Shown here: piece after piece, positions 9,206 through 17,461 of the stretch
How the letters are laid out: each line of letters starts with the position of its first letter
Numbering within the stretch: position 1 is the stretch's first letter
Assembly (NCBI RefSeq): GCF_000009625.1
Contig: NC_002678.2
Span: forward strand, 5,674,001-5,738,000
Source of the DNA: Mesorhizobium japonicum MAFF 303099
GTDB lineage: Bacteria; Pseudomonadota; Alphaproteobacteria; Rhizobiales; Rhizobiaceae
Length of the DNA: 64,000 bases
Reading direction: 5' to 3'
Made by a program: the position numbers and the translations under genes
Notes under the pieces: model-generated
The model's input: only the letters and a program-made list of their open reading frames with translations
Told to the model about the DNA's origin: nothing
Databases searched by the model: none

Positions 9206-10342
9206 CTAGCGCCGGAGCTGGTCCTTGCCCATGTCGGTGACTAGACGCTTTCCGCACAGAGCCAGCGTGATGTCCATCTCCTTGCGGATGATTTCCAACG
9301 CTTTGGTAACCCCTTCCTTGCCGAGCGCACCGAGGCCGTAAAGGAACGGCCGGCCGATATAGGTGCCCTTGGCGCCGAGGCAGAGCGCCTTCAGGACGTC
9401 CTGGCCGGAGCGGATGCCGCCGTCCATATGCACCTCTATTCTGTCGCCGACCGTGTCCGCGATTTCTTCGAGCACCATGATCGAGGACGATGCGCCATCG
9501 AGCTGGCGCCCGCCATGGTTGGAAACCACGATCGCGTCGGCGCCGGTCTTGGCCGCCATCAGCGCGTCCTCCTTGTCGAGGATGCCTTTCAGGATCAGCT
9601 TGCCGCCCCAGCGTTCCTTGATCCAGGCGACATCCTTCCACGACAGCTGCGGGTCGAACTGCTCGTTTGTCCAGGACGACAGCGAAGACACGTCGCCGAC
9701 ACCCTTGGCGTGGCCGACGATGTTGCGGAAGGTACGGCGCTTGGTGCCGGCGATACCCAGGCACCAGCGTGGCTTGCTGGCCAGGTCGATGATGTTGGCC
9801 AGCGTCATCTTGGGCGGCGCCGAAAGCCCGTTGCGCACATCCTTGTGGCGCTGGCCAAGGATCTGCAGATCGAGCGTCAGGACCAGCGCCGAGCATTTCG
9901 CCGCCTTGGCGCGGTCGATCAAATCGAGCACGAAATCCTTGTCGCGCAGCACATAGAGCTGGAACCAGAACGGTTTCGTCGTCGCCGAGGCGACATCCTC
10001 GATCGAGCAGATGCTCATCGTCGACAGGGTGAAAGGCACGCCGAATTCCTCCGCCGCCTTCGCCGCCAGCATCTCGCCATCGGCGTGCTGCATGCCGGTC
10101 AGGCCGGTCGGCGCCAGCGCCACCGGCATCGACACTTTCTGGCCGATCATGGTCGATTCCAGCGACCGGTTGCTCATGTCGACCATCACGCGCTGGCGGA
10201 ACTTGATCTTCTGGAAATCTTCCTCGTTGGCCCGATAGGTGCTCTCGGTCCAGGCGCCTGAATCGGCATAGTCGAAAAACATCTTGGGCACGCGCCGGCG
10301 GGCGAGATCCTTGAGGTCCGCGATGGTGAGAATGTCGCTCAT
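9206..10342 (-). CDS. lldD: L-lactate dehydrogenase / FMN-dependent alpha-hydroxy acid oxidase
   Basis: A 378-aa FMN enzyme of the (S)-2-hydroxy-acid oxidase family, which oxidises L-lactate (or a similar hydroxy acid) to the keto acid at the membrane. It spans a full TIM barrel. Visible motifs are VALAPTGLTGM, FWFQLYVLRDK, LILKGI and SNHGGRQLDGA, where the His is the catalytic base, then HMDGGIRSGQDVLKAL for FMN phosphate. It begins 24 nt after the FCD-type GntR regulator, so the two form an operon. This pairing supports lactate, though glycolate or another hydroxy acid is possible. Confidence 0.92.
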   Translation of the reverse strand: MSDILTIADLKDLARRRVPKMFFDYADSGAWTESTYRANEEDFQKIKFRQRVMVDMSNRSLESTMIGQKVSMPVALAPTGLTGMQHADGEMLAAKAAEEFGVPFTLSTMSICSIEDVASATTKPFWFQLYVLRDKDFVLDLIDRAKAAKCSALVLTLDLQILGQRHKDVRNGLSAPPKMTLANIIDLASKPRWCLGIAGTKRRTFRNIVGHAKGVGDVSSLSSWTNEQFDPQLSWKDVAWIKERWGGKLILKGILDKEDALMAAKTGADAIVVSNHGGRQLDGASSSIMVLEEIADTVGDRIEVHMDGGIRSGQDVLKALCLGAKGTYIGRPFLYGLGALGKEGVTKALEIIRKEMDITLALCGKRLVTDMGKDQLRR

Positions 10343-10366
10343 GATGGTTCCCGCTTGATCGTACTA

Positions 10367-11170
10367 CTAGGAGCGTCTGCGCGCCGGTTCGGTGTCGCCG
10401 GCTTCCGAACGCTGCCGCAGCCGCAGCCGTGACACGCGTTGCCAGTCGCCGCTGCGCTCGGCTTCGGCCATCGACCGCTCGACATAGGTCATGTGGTCCA
10501 TTGCCGCGTGCCGGGCAGCGTTGGGATCGCCGGCCTTGACCGCGGCGTGGATTGCCTTGTGCTGCGCCAGCAGTGCCTCGCGCGCCCCGGGCACGGTGAA
10601 GACCAGCAGCCGGTTCTGGAAGACGCCTTCCGACAAAAGCCGGTAGCAGGAGCGCAGCGTGTGCAAAAGCAGGATGTTGTGCGCGCATTCGCAGATCGCT
10701 TGATGGAACTCGACGTCGATCTCGGCCTCGTCGTCGAAATCGCCGGTGCGGTGCGCCTCGTCCATGCGCGCCATAATGCGGTCGAGCAGGGCGAGATCCT
10801 CCGGGGTGGCGCGCCGCGCGGCATATTCGGCGGCTATGCCTTCGATCTCGCGGCGATATTCCAGATAATCGGTCACCGCCTTGCGATGCATCGAGATCAG
10901 GTCGGCCACCGGCTTGGTGAACAGCTGGCCGATGATGTCGGCGACATGAGTGCCGCCGCCGGCCTTGGTCGTCAGCAGCCCACGCCCTTCCAGCGCCTTC
11001 AGCGCGTCGCGCAGGATCGGCCGCGATACGTCGAACTGGCGTGCCAGCTCGCGCTCGCCCGGCAACCGGTCGCCGGTGCGCAGCACGCCTTCGAGGATGA
11101 GGCTCTCGATCTGCTGCACCACCTCGTCGGCGGTGCGCGAATGCTCGATCCTGGAAAAAATATCGCTCAA
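10367..11170 (-). CDS. FCD-type GntR regulator (LldR/GlcC-like)
   Basis: About 267 aa. The N-terminal winged helix has RLPGERELARQFDVSRPILR, typical of the FadR subfamily, and the C-terminal FCD ligand domain carries EFHQAICECAHN and HKAIHAAVKAGD with metal-ligand histidines. The start is uncertain: the frame opens at a TTG at 11233, but that start would lie inside the operator at 11225-11247, so I favour the TTG at 11170 (SDIFSRIEHS). It sits directly upstream of lldD. A matching operator before glcD suggests it also controls glycolate oxidase. Confidence 0.88.
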   Translation of the reverse strand: MSDIFSRIEHSRTADEVVQQIESLILEGVLRTGDRLPGERELARQFDVSRPILRDALKALEGRGLLTTKAGGGTHVADIIGQLFTKPVADLISMHRKAVTDYLEYRREIEGIAAEYAARRATPEDLALLDRIMARMDEAHRTGDFDDEAEIDVEFHQAICECAHNILLLHTLRSCYRLLSEGVFQNRLLVFTVPGAREALLAQHKAIHAAVKAGDPNAARHAAMDHMTYVERSMAEAERSGDWQRVSRLRLRQRSEAGDTEPARRRS

Positions 11171-11224
11171 CAGCTGTGCCTGGGAATTGGACCGGTGTCG
11201 CGCAGGATAAAGCCTGCGTCGCCA

Positions 11225-11247
11225 ACTGGTCAAATTATTTATCCAAT
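11225..11247. promoter_or_regulatory. Putative GntR operator before the regulator-lldD operon
   Basis: The 23-nt site starts ACTGGTCAAA, has TTT at 11238-11240 and ends CCAAT. Compared position by position with the site before glcD (12785-12807), 16 of 23 bases agree, including ACTGGT, AAA, TTT and CCA at the same spacing. This is the spaced TGGT...CCA form expected for FadR-subfamily GntR regulators. Confidence 0.6.
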
Positions 11248-11379
11248 TGGTCGAAACGTGTCGGTTTCGCCGTCCGGCGCAATATCATCTTCGGCTAAAC
11301 TTTGTTGTTTGCGTCGTCAGCCTATTGGCTCTAGAGGACGCGACTGCAAGAGGGTCTAGAGAACCCCGGGGGACAAGCC

Positions 11380-12702
11380 GTGTCAGACGACCCGTCCAAT
11401 CTCGAATTCCAGCCGCGCGCCAAGGGCAGCGTCATGGGTTTCCCCGCGCATGAGGGCCGGCCCGGTGCGCTGGGCGAGGTCCATGCCAGGCCGCATCCGC
11501 TCATCGAAAAGCCGCGGGTCCTGGTGCAACTCGCCTTCATGACCGAGGGCGGTTCCGGCGTCGACCATGCCGTGCTTTCCGAACTGTCGCGGCGTCTCGG
11601 CATCGCCGCGCCTGACCGTCAGGCCCGCCATCACGCCATGAAATGGGGCAAGGGCTCGCTGCGCTGGGAACGGCATACGGAGTTCTCGACCTATCTCTGG
11701 GAAGGCCCGCTTTCCGAAAGCGGCAGGGCGCAGGAGGATACGCCCTTCGGCAACGGCTTTTCGCCGCCCGGCACCGTCATTTCGGGCATTCGGCTGGAGA
11801 TCCGCAAATGGACGCAGACGAGCGAGCGGCTGATCGCCGCTTTTGACCCGACCAGCCTTTGCTACTCGCTGGTCGAGCGCGGCAATGCGGCCATCGTCAC
11901 GGATTTCCGCCAGGATGGCGACGGCATGACCCGCATATTGGTGCTCGACCGTGGCCTGACGCCGGCGCGCACCGGGGCGCTCTCGCAACGACTGATCGAC
12001 ATCGAAACCTACCGCACGCTCGCCATGCTCGGCTTGCCGCTGGCGCTGACCTTGTCGGGCCGCGCCCGCCGCATCGAGGACAGGCTGGCCCAGACCACGC
12101 TGGAAATGAAGGTTGCTGAGACCCGTGACAGCCAGACCTTGCTCGCCGACCTGACCGAGCTTGCCGCCGAACTGGAGGCCGACGCTGCCTCCAGTCTCTA
12201 CCGCTTTGGCGCCAGCCGCGCCTATGACGGCATCGTCGTCGAGCGGCTGGAGGCGCTCGAGGAAGAGGCCGTGCCCGGCTATGATACTTGGGGCGGGTTC
12301 CTGCAGCGCCGCGTTGCGCCGGCCATGCGCACCTGTCGCTCGGTCGAGGAGCGGCAAGCCAATCTGTCGCGCAAACTGACCCGCGCCACGACGCTGCTGC
12401 GCACCTGGGTCGATGTCGAGGTCGAGAAGCAGAACCGCGACCTGCTTGCCTCGATGAACAACCGCGCCCGACTGCAACTGCGCCTGCAGCAGACCGTCGA
12501 AGGCCTCTCGGTTGCCGCTGTCTCCTATTATGTCGTCGGTCTCATAGGCTACGTCGCCAAGGGCGCCTCGATCTTCGGCCATGCTTTCGCGCCCGAGGTG
12601 GTCACCGCCGCCTCGGTGCCGGTCGCCATCCTGCTGGTCTGGTGGGGCGTGCGCCGCGTGCGCCGGATGCATTCCGAGCCGGCCAAACACCCGGGCGAAT
12701 AG
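11380..12702 (+). CDS. DUF3422 family membrane protein
   Basis: A 440-aa protein of the DUF3422 family, common in Proteobacteria and of unknown biochemical role. It starts at a GTG (11380) with GGGGGA upstream. The N-terminal part carries the family features EVHARPHPLIEKPRVLVQLA and WERHTEFSTYLW; the middle is helical and acidic with coiled-coil character (about 240-370); two C-terminal hydrophobic segments (about 375-395 and 405-425) should anchor it in the inner membrane. It lies divergent from the lactate regulator and upstream of glcD; a functional link is not established. Confidence 0.88.
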   Translation: MSDDPSNLEFQPRAKGSVMGFPAHEGRPGALGEVHARPHPLIEKPRVLVQLAFMTEGGSGVDHAVLSELSRRLGIAAPDRQARHHAMKWGKGSLRWERHTEFSTYLWEGPLSESGRAQEDTPFGNGFSPPGTVISGIRLEIRKWTQTSERLIAAFDPTSLCYSLVERGNAAIVTDFRQDGDGMTRILVLDRGLTPARTGALSQRLIDIETYRTLAMLGLPLALTLSGRARRIEDRLAQTTLEMKVAETRDSQTLLADLTELAAELEADAASSLYRFGASRAYDGIVVERLEALEEEAVPGYDTWGGFLQRRVAPAMRTCRSVEERQANLSRKLTRATTLLRTWVDVEVEKQNRDLLASMNNRARLQLRLQQTVEGLSVAAVSYYVVGLIGYVAKGASIFGHAFAPEVVTAASVPVAILLVWWGVRRVRRMHSEPAKHPGE

Positions 12703-12778
12703 CGGCAGATTGCCGCTGCGGAAGCCTGTCCCGGCCTGACGCGGGAGCCTCTCGCCACAGCGGCATTTGCAACCAGCG

Positions 12779-12813
12779 CGCTTCACTGGTAAAAGATTTT
12801 GACCAGTGAAGCG
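12779..12813. promoter_or_regulatory. Perfect 12-bp inverted repeat before glcD, probable operator
   Basis: Arms CGCTTCACTGGT (12779-12790) and ACCAGTGAAGCG (12802-12813) are exact complements around an 11-nt AT-rich centre. It ends 14 nt before the glcD start codon, over the likely ribosome-binding region. The core (12785-12807) matches the site before the GntR-lldD operon, so the likely ligand is that regulator. It could also fold in RNA, but no T-run follows. Confidence 0.7.
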
Positions 12814-12827
12814 AAACGAGGCTGCTG

Positions 12828-14324
12828 ATGTCCGGCCTGGCCATGCCGAAACCAGACGACGCCACGATGCGCCGGCGCGGCGAGATCGTCGCCGACATGC
12901 GCATCATCGTGCCGGGCGAGGGCGTGGTCGACGCGGCCAATGCCATGCGCGCCTTCGAGAGCGACGGCCTGACCGCCTATCGGCAATTGCCGCTGGTCGT
13001 CGTTCTGCCCGAGACCGTGGCGCAGGTCTCCCGCGTGCTGAAATACTGCAACGACCGCAACATCCGCGTCGTGCCGCGCGGTTCCGGTACCTCGCTGTCC
13101 GGCGGTGCGCTGCCGCTCGAGGACGCGGTGCTTCTGGTGATGAGCCGTTTCAACCGCATCCTGGCGATCGATTTTCCCAACCGCATCGTCGTCGCCCAGC
13201 CGGGCGTCACCAATCTAGGCATCACCACCGCCGTCGAGCAGGAGGGCTTTTATTACGCCCCCGATCCATCCTCCCAGATCGCCTGCTCGATCGGCGGCAA
13301 TGTCGCGGAGAATTCCGGCGGCGTGCATTGCCTGAAATACGGCCTCACCGCCAACAATGTGCTCGGCATCGAGATGGTGCTGATGAATGGCGAGGTGGTG
13401 CGGCTCGGCGGCAGCCATCTCGATGCCGAAGGCTACGATCTGCTTGGCGTCATGACCGGTTCGGAAGGTCTGCTCGGCGTCGTCACCGAGGTTACGGTCC
13501 GCATCTTGAAGAAGCCGGAGACGGCACGCGCCCTGCTGATCGGCTTTCCGACCAGCGAGCAGGGCGGCCAGTGCGTCGCCGACATCATCGGCGCCGGCAT
13601 CATCCCCGGCGGCATGGAAATGATGGACCGGCCGGCGATCCACGCTGCGGAGGATTTCGTCCATGCCGGCTATCCCCTCGATGTCGAGGCGTTGCTGATC
13701 GTCGAGCTCGACGGGCCGGGAGTCGAGGTCGATCACCTCATCACCGCGGTCGAGGCGATCGCCATAAGCAACGGCTCGACCACCTGCCGCATCTCGCAAT
13801 CCGAGGCGGAGCGGCTGAGCTTCTGGGCCGGCCGCAAGGCGGCATTCCCGGCGGTCGGCCGCATTTCGCCCGACTATTACTGCATGGACGGCACCATCCC
13901 CCGCAAGGAACTGCCGCGCGTGCTCGCCGGCATGCGCGAACTGTCGGAGAAATACGGTCTCGGCGTCGCCAATGTCTTTCACGCCGGCGACGGCAATCTG
14001 CATCCGCTGATCCTCTACGATGCCAATGTTCCCGGCGAACTCGACAAGGCCGAAAGTTTTGGCGCCGACATATTGCGCCTTTGTGTCAAGGTCGGCGGCG
14101 TGCTGACGGGCGAACATGGGGTTGGGGTCGAGAAGCGCGATCTGATGCCGGAAATGTTCAACCAGGTCGATCTCGACCAGCAGATGCGCATCAAATGCGC
14201 CTTCGACCCCAACCACCTGCTCAACCCGGGAAAAGTCTTCCCGCAACTGCGCCGCTGCGCCGAGCTTGGGCGCATGCATGTGCACCGGGGTCAGGTGGCA
14301 TTTCCGGACATTCCGAGGTTTTGA
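12828..14324 (+). CDS. glcD: Glycolate oxidase subunit GlcD (FAD-linked)
   Basis: A 498-aa flavoprotein subunit of glycolate oxidase, which oxidises glycolate to glyoxylate with GlcE and GlcF at the inner membrane. The FAD-binding PCMH domain has VVPRGSGTSLSGGALP, CSIGGNVAENSGGVH and LLGVMTGSEGLLGVVTEVTV; the C-terminal FAD-oxidase domain has NVFHAGDGNLHPLILYD and GVLTGEHGVGVEKRD, ending with NPGKVFP. Length is standard. It is the first gene of glcD-X-glcE-glcF and follows the inverted-repeat operator at 12779. Confidence 0.95.
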   Translation: MSGLAMPKPDDATMRRRGEIVADMRIIVPGEGVVDAANAMRAFESDGLTAYRQLPLVVVLPETVAQVSRVLKYCNDRNIRVVPRGSGTSLSGGALPLEDAVLLVMSRFNRILAIDFPNRIVVAQPGVTNLGITTAVEQEGFYYAPDPSSQIACSIGGNVAENSGGVHCLKYGLTANNVLGIEMVLMNGEVVRLGGSHLDAEGYDLLGVMTGSEGLLGVVTEVTVRILKKPETARALLIGFPTSEQGGQCVADIIGAGIIPGGMEMMDRPAIHAAEDFVHAGYPLDVEALLIVELDGPGVEVDHLITAVEAIAISNGSTTCRISQSEAERLSFWAGRKAAFPAVGRISPDYYCMDGTIPRKELPRVLAGMRELSEKYGLGVANVFHAGDGNLHPLILYDANVPGELDKAESFGADILRLCVKVGGVLTGEHGVGVEKRDLMPEMFNQVDLDQQMRIKCAFDPNHLLNPGKVFPQLRRCAELGRMHVHRGQVAFPDIPRF

Positions 14325-14328
14325 GGGG

Positions 14329-14913
14329 ATGCTGTTCCGGGACCAGACCCTTGCGGCCATTGCGTCGGGCGAAGTGACGCTTGCCTTTCGCCGCCGGAAG
14401 CGGCCGACGGTTAAGGCTGGCGGGCGGGTGAGGACGGCGTCGGGCGTCGTGCTGATCGGCGATATCGCGATTGTTGACATCTCCGCATTGTCGGAAAGCG
14501 ATGCGAGCTCTGCCGGCTTTCCGACCCTCGAAGCCCTTCGGGAGATGCTGGGGCCTGACGACGGCACCCCGGTCTACCGCATTGAGCTCACCGGTCTTGA
14601 ACCCGACGAACGGGTTGGCTTGCGCGGCGAGGCCTCGCTGTCCGATGCGGATTGGCACGCCCTGACCCTGCGTTTTGCCCGCTGGGACAAGACGGCGCCC
14701 GGCTATTTCCCGTCGATCCTGCAGGCAATCGGCGCCCATCCAGAGGTGCGGGCGGCTGACCTGGCGGCCAAGGCCGGCGTCGAGACGCCAAAATTCAAGC
14801 AGGATGTCCGCAAGCTCAAGGAACTCGGCCTGACCGAGAGCCTGGAGATCGGTTACCGGCTGTCGCCCAGGGGCGAAGCCGTGCTCGAAAAGCTCAGGGA
14901 GCACAGGCTTTGA
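14329..14913 (+). CDS. Unknown protein inserted in the glc operon
   Basis: A 194-aa protein starting at the ATG at 14329 (MLFRDQTLAAIASGE), 4 nt after the glcD stop, with GAGGGG overlapping that stop. It overlaps the glcE start by 4 nt, so it is translationally coupled in the operon. The N-terminal half (LAFRRRKRPTVKAGGRVRTA, then VLIGDIAIVDISAL) has the look of an ASCH/PUA-like beta-barrel; the C-terminal part (ADLAAKAGVETPKFKQDVRK, LKELGLTESLEIGYRLSPRG) looks like a small winged helix. That suggests nucleic-acid binding rather than a redox subunit. I do not recognise it as a known Glc component. Confidence 0.75.
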   Translation: MLFRDQTLAAIASGEVTLAFRRRKRPTVKAGGRVRTASGVVLIGDIAIVDISALSESDASSAGFPTLEALREMLGPDDGTPVYRIELTGLEPDERVGLRGEASLSDADWHALTLRFARWDKTAPGYFPSILQAIGAHPEVRAADLAAKAGVETPKFKQDVRKLKELGLTESLEIGYRLSPRGEAVLEKLREHRL

Positions 14914-16115
14914 CGACTTTCACCCCGACGACGTCAGACGAAGTCTTGTCGACTATCACCTGGGCGGTGGCGGAAGGCTCGCCGCTCGAAATCCTTGGTC
15001 ATGGTTCCAAGCGCGGCATTGGCCGGCCGCTGCAGACGGAGCACACGCTCGATTTGTCGAAACTCACCGGCGTCACGCTTTACGAGCCCGCCGAACTGGT
15101 GCTGTCGGCGAAGGCCGGCACGCCGCTGGCCGAGATCGAGAAGCTGCTGGCGGAAAACGGCCAGCAACTTGCCTTCGAGCCGATGGACTACGGCCCGCTG
15201 CTCGGCGGCGAGCCGGGCAAAGGCACGATCGGCGGCGTGCTTGGCGTGAACCTGTCCGGTCCGCGCCGGCTGAAGGCGGGCGCGGCGCGCGATCATATCC
15301 TCGGCATCAATGTCGTGTCCGGCCGGGGCGAAGCTTTCAAGTCCGGCGGCCGCGTGGTCAAGAATGTCACCGGCTATGACATGTCGAAGCTGATGGCCAA
15401 CAGCTGGGGCACATTGGCCGTGTTCACCGACGTCACCTTCAAGGTGCTGCCATCAGCCGAGACCGAGGTGACGCTCGCGGTCCGTGGGCTGCTCGACGAT
15501 GCCGCGGCAAGCGCCATGGCGCTGGCGCTCGGCTCCAGCGCCGAAGTGTCGAGCGCTGCCCATCTGCCGGAGCGCATCGCCGCGCGCGTCGCCGGCGGCG
15601 CGCTCGGCAGTGAAGCAGCCACGCTGCTTAGGGTCGAGGGCTTTGGCCCTTCCGTCGTCTATCGCATTGCCACGCTGAAGACGCTGCTCGGCAAGGCCGG
15701 GCCGCTGGAGGAGATTGCCGGCGAGGCTTCGCATCTGATCTGGCGCGATGTGCGCGATATCAGGCCTTTCGCCGATGGCAGCGAGAAACCAGTCTGGCGC
15801 GTGTCGATGGCACCCTTTCACGCGCATCAGATGGTTCTGACCCTGCGCATGCAGGCCGCCGTCAGCGCCTTCTACGACTGGCAGGGCGGGCTGGTGTGGC
15901 TGCGCATGGAAGAGGGCGACCCGGAAGCCTCCCTGCTGCGCGGCCTGTTGCGCAAACATGGCGGTGGCCATGCGACGCTGGTCCGTGCCACCCCCGCCCA
16001 TCGCGCCGCGCTGCCGGTGTTCGAGCCGCAGCCGCCGGCGCTGGCGGCGCTCAGCCAGCGGCTGAAGCAGGAATTCGACCCGAAGAACATCCTCAATCCC
16101 GGCCGCATGGCCTAG
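14910..16115 (+). CDS. glcE: Glycolate oxidase subunit GlcE (FAD-binding)
   Basis: A 401-aa second FAD-binding subunit of glycolate oxidase. It starts at a TTG at 14910 that overlaps the previous stop (TTGA), implying coupling. PCMH-type FAD motifs are LEILGHGSKRGIGRP, MDYGPLLGGEPGKGTIGGVL and the conserved SGGRVVKNVTGYDMSKLMAN; it ends with FDPKNILNPGRM. Length is typical for GlcE. It is followed 10 nt later by glcF. Confidence 0.93.
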   Translation: MTTFTPTTSDEVLSTITWAVAEGSPLEILGHGSKRGIGRPLQTEHTLDLSKLTGVTLYEPAELVLSAKAGTPLAEIEKLLAENGQQLAFEPMDYGPLLGGEPGKGTIGGVLGVNLSGPRRLKAGAARDHILGINVVSGRGEAFKSGGRVVKNVTGYDMSKLMANSWGTLAVFTDVTFKVLPSAETEVTLAVRGLLDDAAASAMALALGSSAEVSSAAHLPERIAARVAGGALGSEAATLLRVEGFGPSVVYRIATLKTLLGKAGPLEEIAGEASHLIWRDVRDIRPFADGSEKPVWRVSMAPFHAHQMVLTLRMQAAVSAFYDWQGGLVWLRMEEGDPEASLLRGLLRKHGGGHATLVRATPAHRAALPVFEPQPPALAALSQRLKQEFDPKNILNPGRMA

Positions 16116-16125
16116 GACATCAGCG

Positions 16126-17451
16126 ATGCAGACGAATTTCTCATCCGACCAACTCGCCGACCCGCATGTCGCGGAATCGGAAAAGATCCTGCGCAAATGC
16201 GTGCATTGCGGCTTCTGCACCGCCACTTGCCCGACCTATGTGACGCTCGGCAACGAGCTCGATTCACCGCGCGGGCGCATCTATCTGATCAAGGACATGC
16301 TGGAGAACGGCCGTCCGGCCGACAAGGAGATCGTCACCCATATCGACCGCTGCCTGTCGTGCCTTGCCTGCATGACCACATGCCCCTCGGGCGTGAACTA
16401 CATGCACCTGGTCGATCACGCCCGCGCCCACATCCAGGAGACCTATAACAGGCCGCTGCTCGACCGCCTGACGCGCGCCATGCTGGCCTTCGTGCTGCCC
16501 TATCCCCGGCGTTTTCGCGCCGCGCTCAAACTGGCGAAACTCGGCAAGCCCTTCATCGGCCTGTTCGAGAAGGTCCCGGCGCTAAAACCGCTTGGCGCGA
16601 TGCTCAAGCTCGCGCCGGCCTCGATCCCGGCAGCCTCGCCGATGGCCTCGCCGGGCGTCCATGCCGGGCAGGGGGCCAAAAAGGGCCGCGTCGCCATCCT
16701 CACCGGCTGCGCGCAATCGGTGCTTGATCCCGCCATCAACGACACGACGATTTCGCTGCTGACGCGGCTTGGCGTCGAGGTCGTGGTGCCGCCGGGCGAG
16801 GGCTGCTGCGGCGCCCTGGTGCACCATATGGGGCGGGAAGAGGCCGCACTCGCCTCGGCGAGACAGAATGTCGACGCCTGGACACGCTCGATTGAGCAGG
16901 GCGGGCTCGATGCCATCATCATCACCGCGTCCGGCTGCGGCACGACGATCAAGGACTATGGCTTCATGCTGCGGCTCGACCCGGCCTATGCCGACAAGGC
17001 CGCACGCGTCTCGGCGCTGGCCAAGGACATCACCGAATATCTGGCAAGCCTCGACTTGCCCGAGCCGGTGCGCAGGCCGGGCACGGTCGTCGCCTATCAC
17101 TCCGCCTGTTTGATGCAGCACGGCCAGAAGATCGTCCGCCAGCCGAAGGAGTTGCTGGCCAAAGCCGGTTTCATCGTTCGGGAGCCGCGCGAGGGCCATC
17201 TGTGCTGCGGCTCGGCCGGCACCTACAACATCCTGCAGTCCGAGATTTCGGCAAAACTGCGCGACCGCAAGGTGAAAAACATCGAGGCGACGGGCGCCTC
17301 GATCGTCGCCACCGGCAACATAGGCTGCATTACGCAGATCGCGTCAGCCGCCAGCATGCCAGTGGTGCACACCATCAAGCTGCTCGACTGGGCTTATGGC
17401 GGACCGAAGCCGGAGGGTGTCCGAGACGAGAGCCTGATCGCTGCGGAGTAG
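16126..17451 (+). CDS. glcF: Glycolate oxidase iron-sulfur subunit GlcF
   Basis: A 441-aa electron-transfer subunit. Two 4Fe-4S motifs lie near the N-terminus: C25-C28-C31-C35 in KCVHCGFCTATCPTY, and C76-C79-C82-C86 in CLSCLACMTTCPSG. Two later CCG-type domains, around GEGCCGALVHHMG and GHLCCGSAGTYNI, are typical of the GlpC/GlcF family. It completes the glycolate oxidase set and is the last gene of the operon; folD is convergent 10 nt beyond the stop. Confidence 0.95.
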   Translation: MQTNFSSDQLADPHVAESEKILRKCVHCGFCTATCPTYVTLGNELDSPRGRIYLIKDMLENGRPADKEIVTHIDRCLSCLACMTTCPSGVNYMHLVDHARAHIQETYNRPLLDRLTRAMLAFVLPYPRRFRAALKLAKLGKPFIGLFEKVPALKPLGAMLKLAPASIPAASPMASPGVHAGQGAKKGRVAILTGCAQSVLDPAINDTTISLLTRLGVEVVVPPGEGCCGALVHHMGREEAALASARQNVDAWTRSIEQGGLDAIIITASGCGTTIKDYGFMLRLDPAYADKAARVSALAKDITEYLASLDLPEPVRRPGTVVAYHSACLMQHGQKIVRQPKELLAKAGFIVREPREGHLCCGSAGTYNILQSEISAKLRDRKVKNIEATGASIVATGNIGCITQIASAASMPVVHTIKLLDWAYGGPKPEGVRDESLIAAE

Positions 17452-17461
17452 GGATCGGCGC

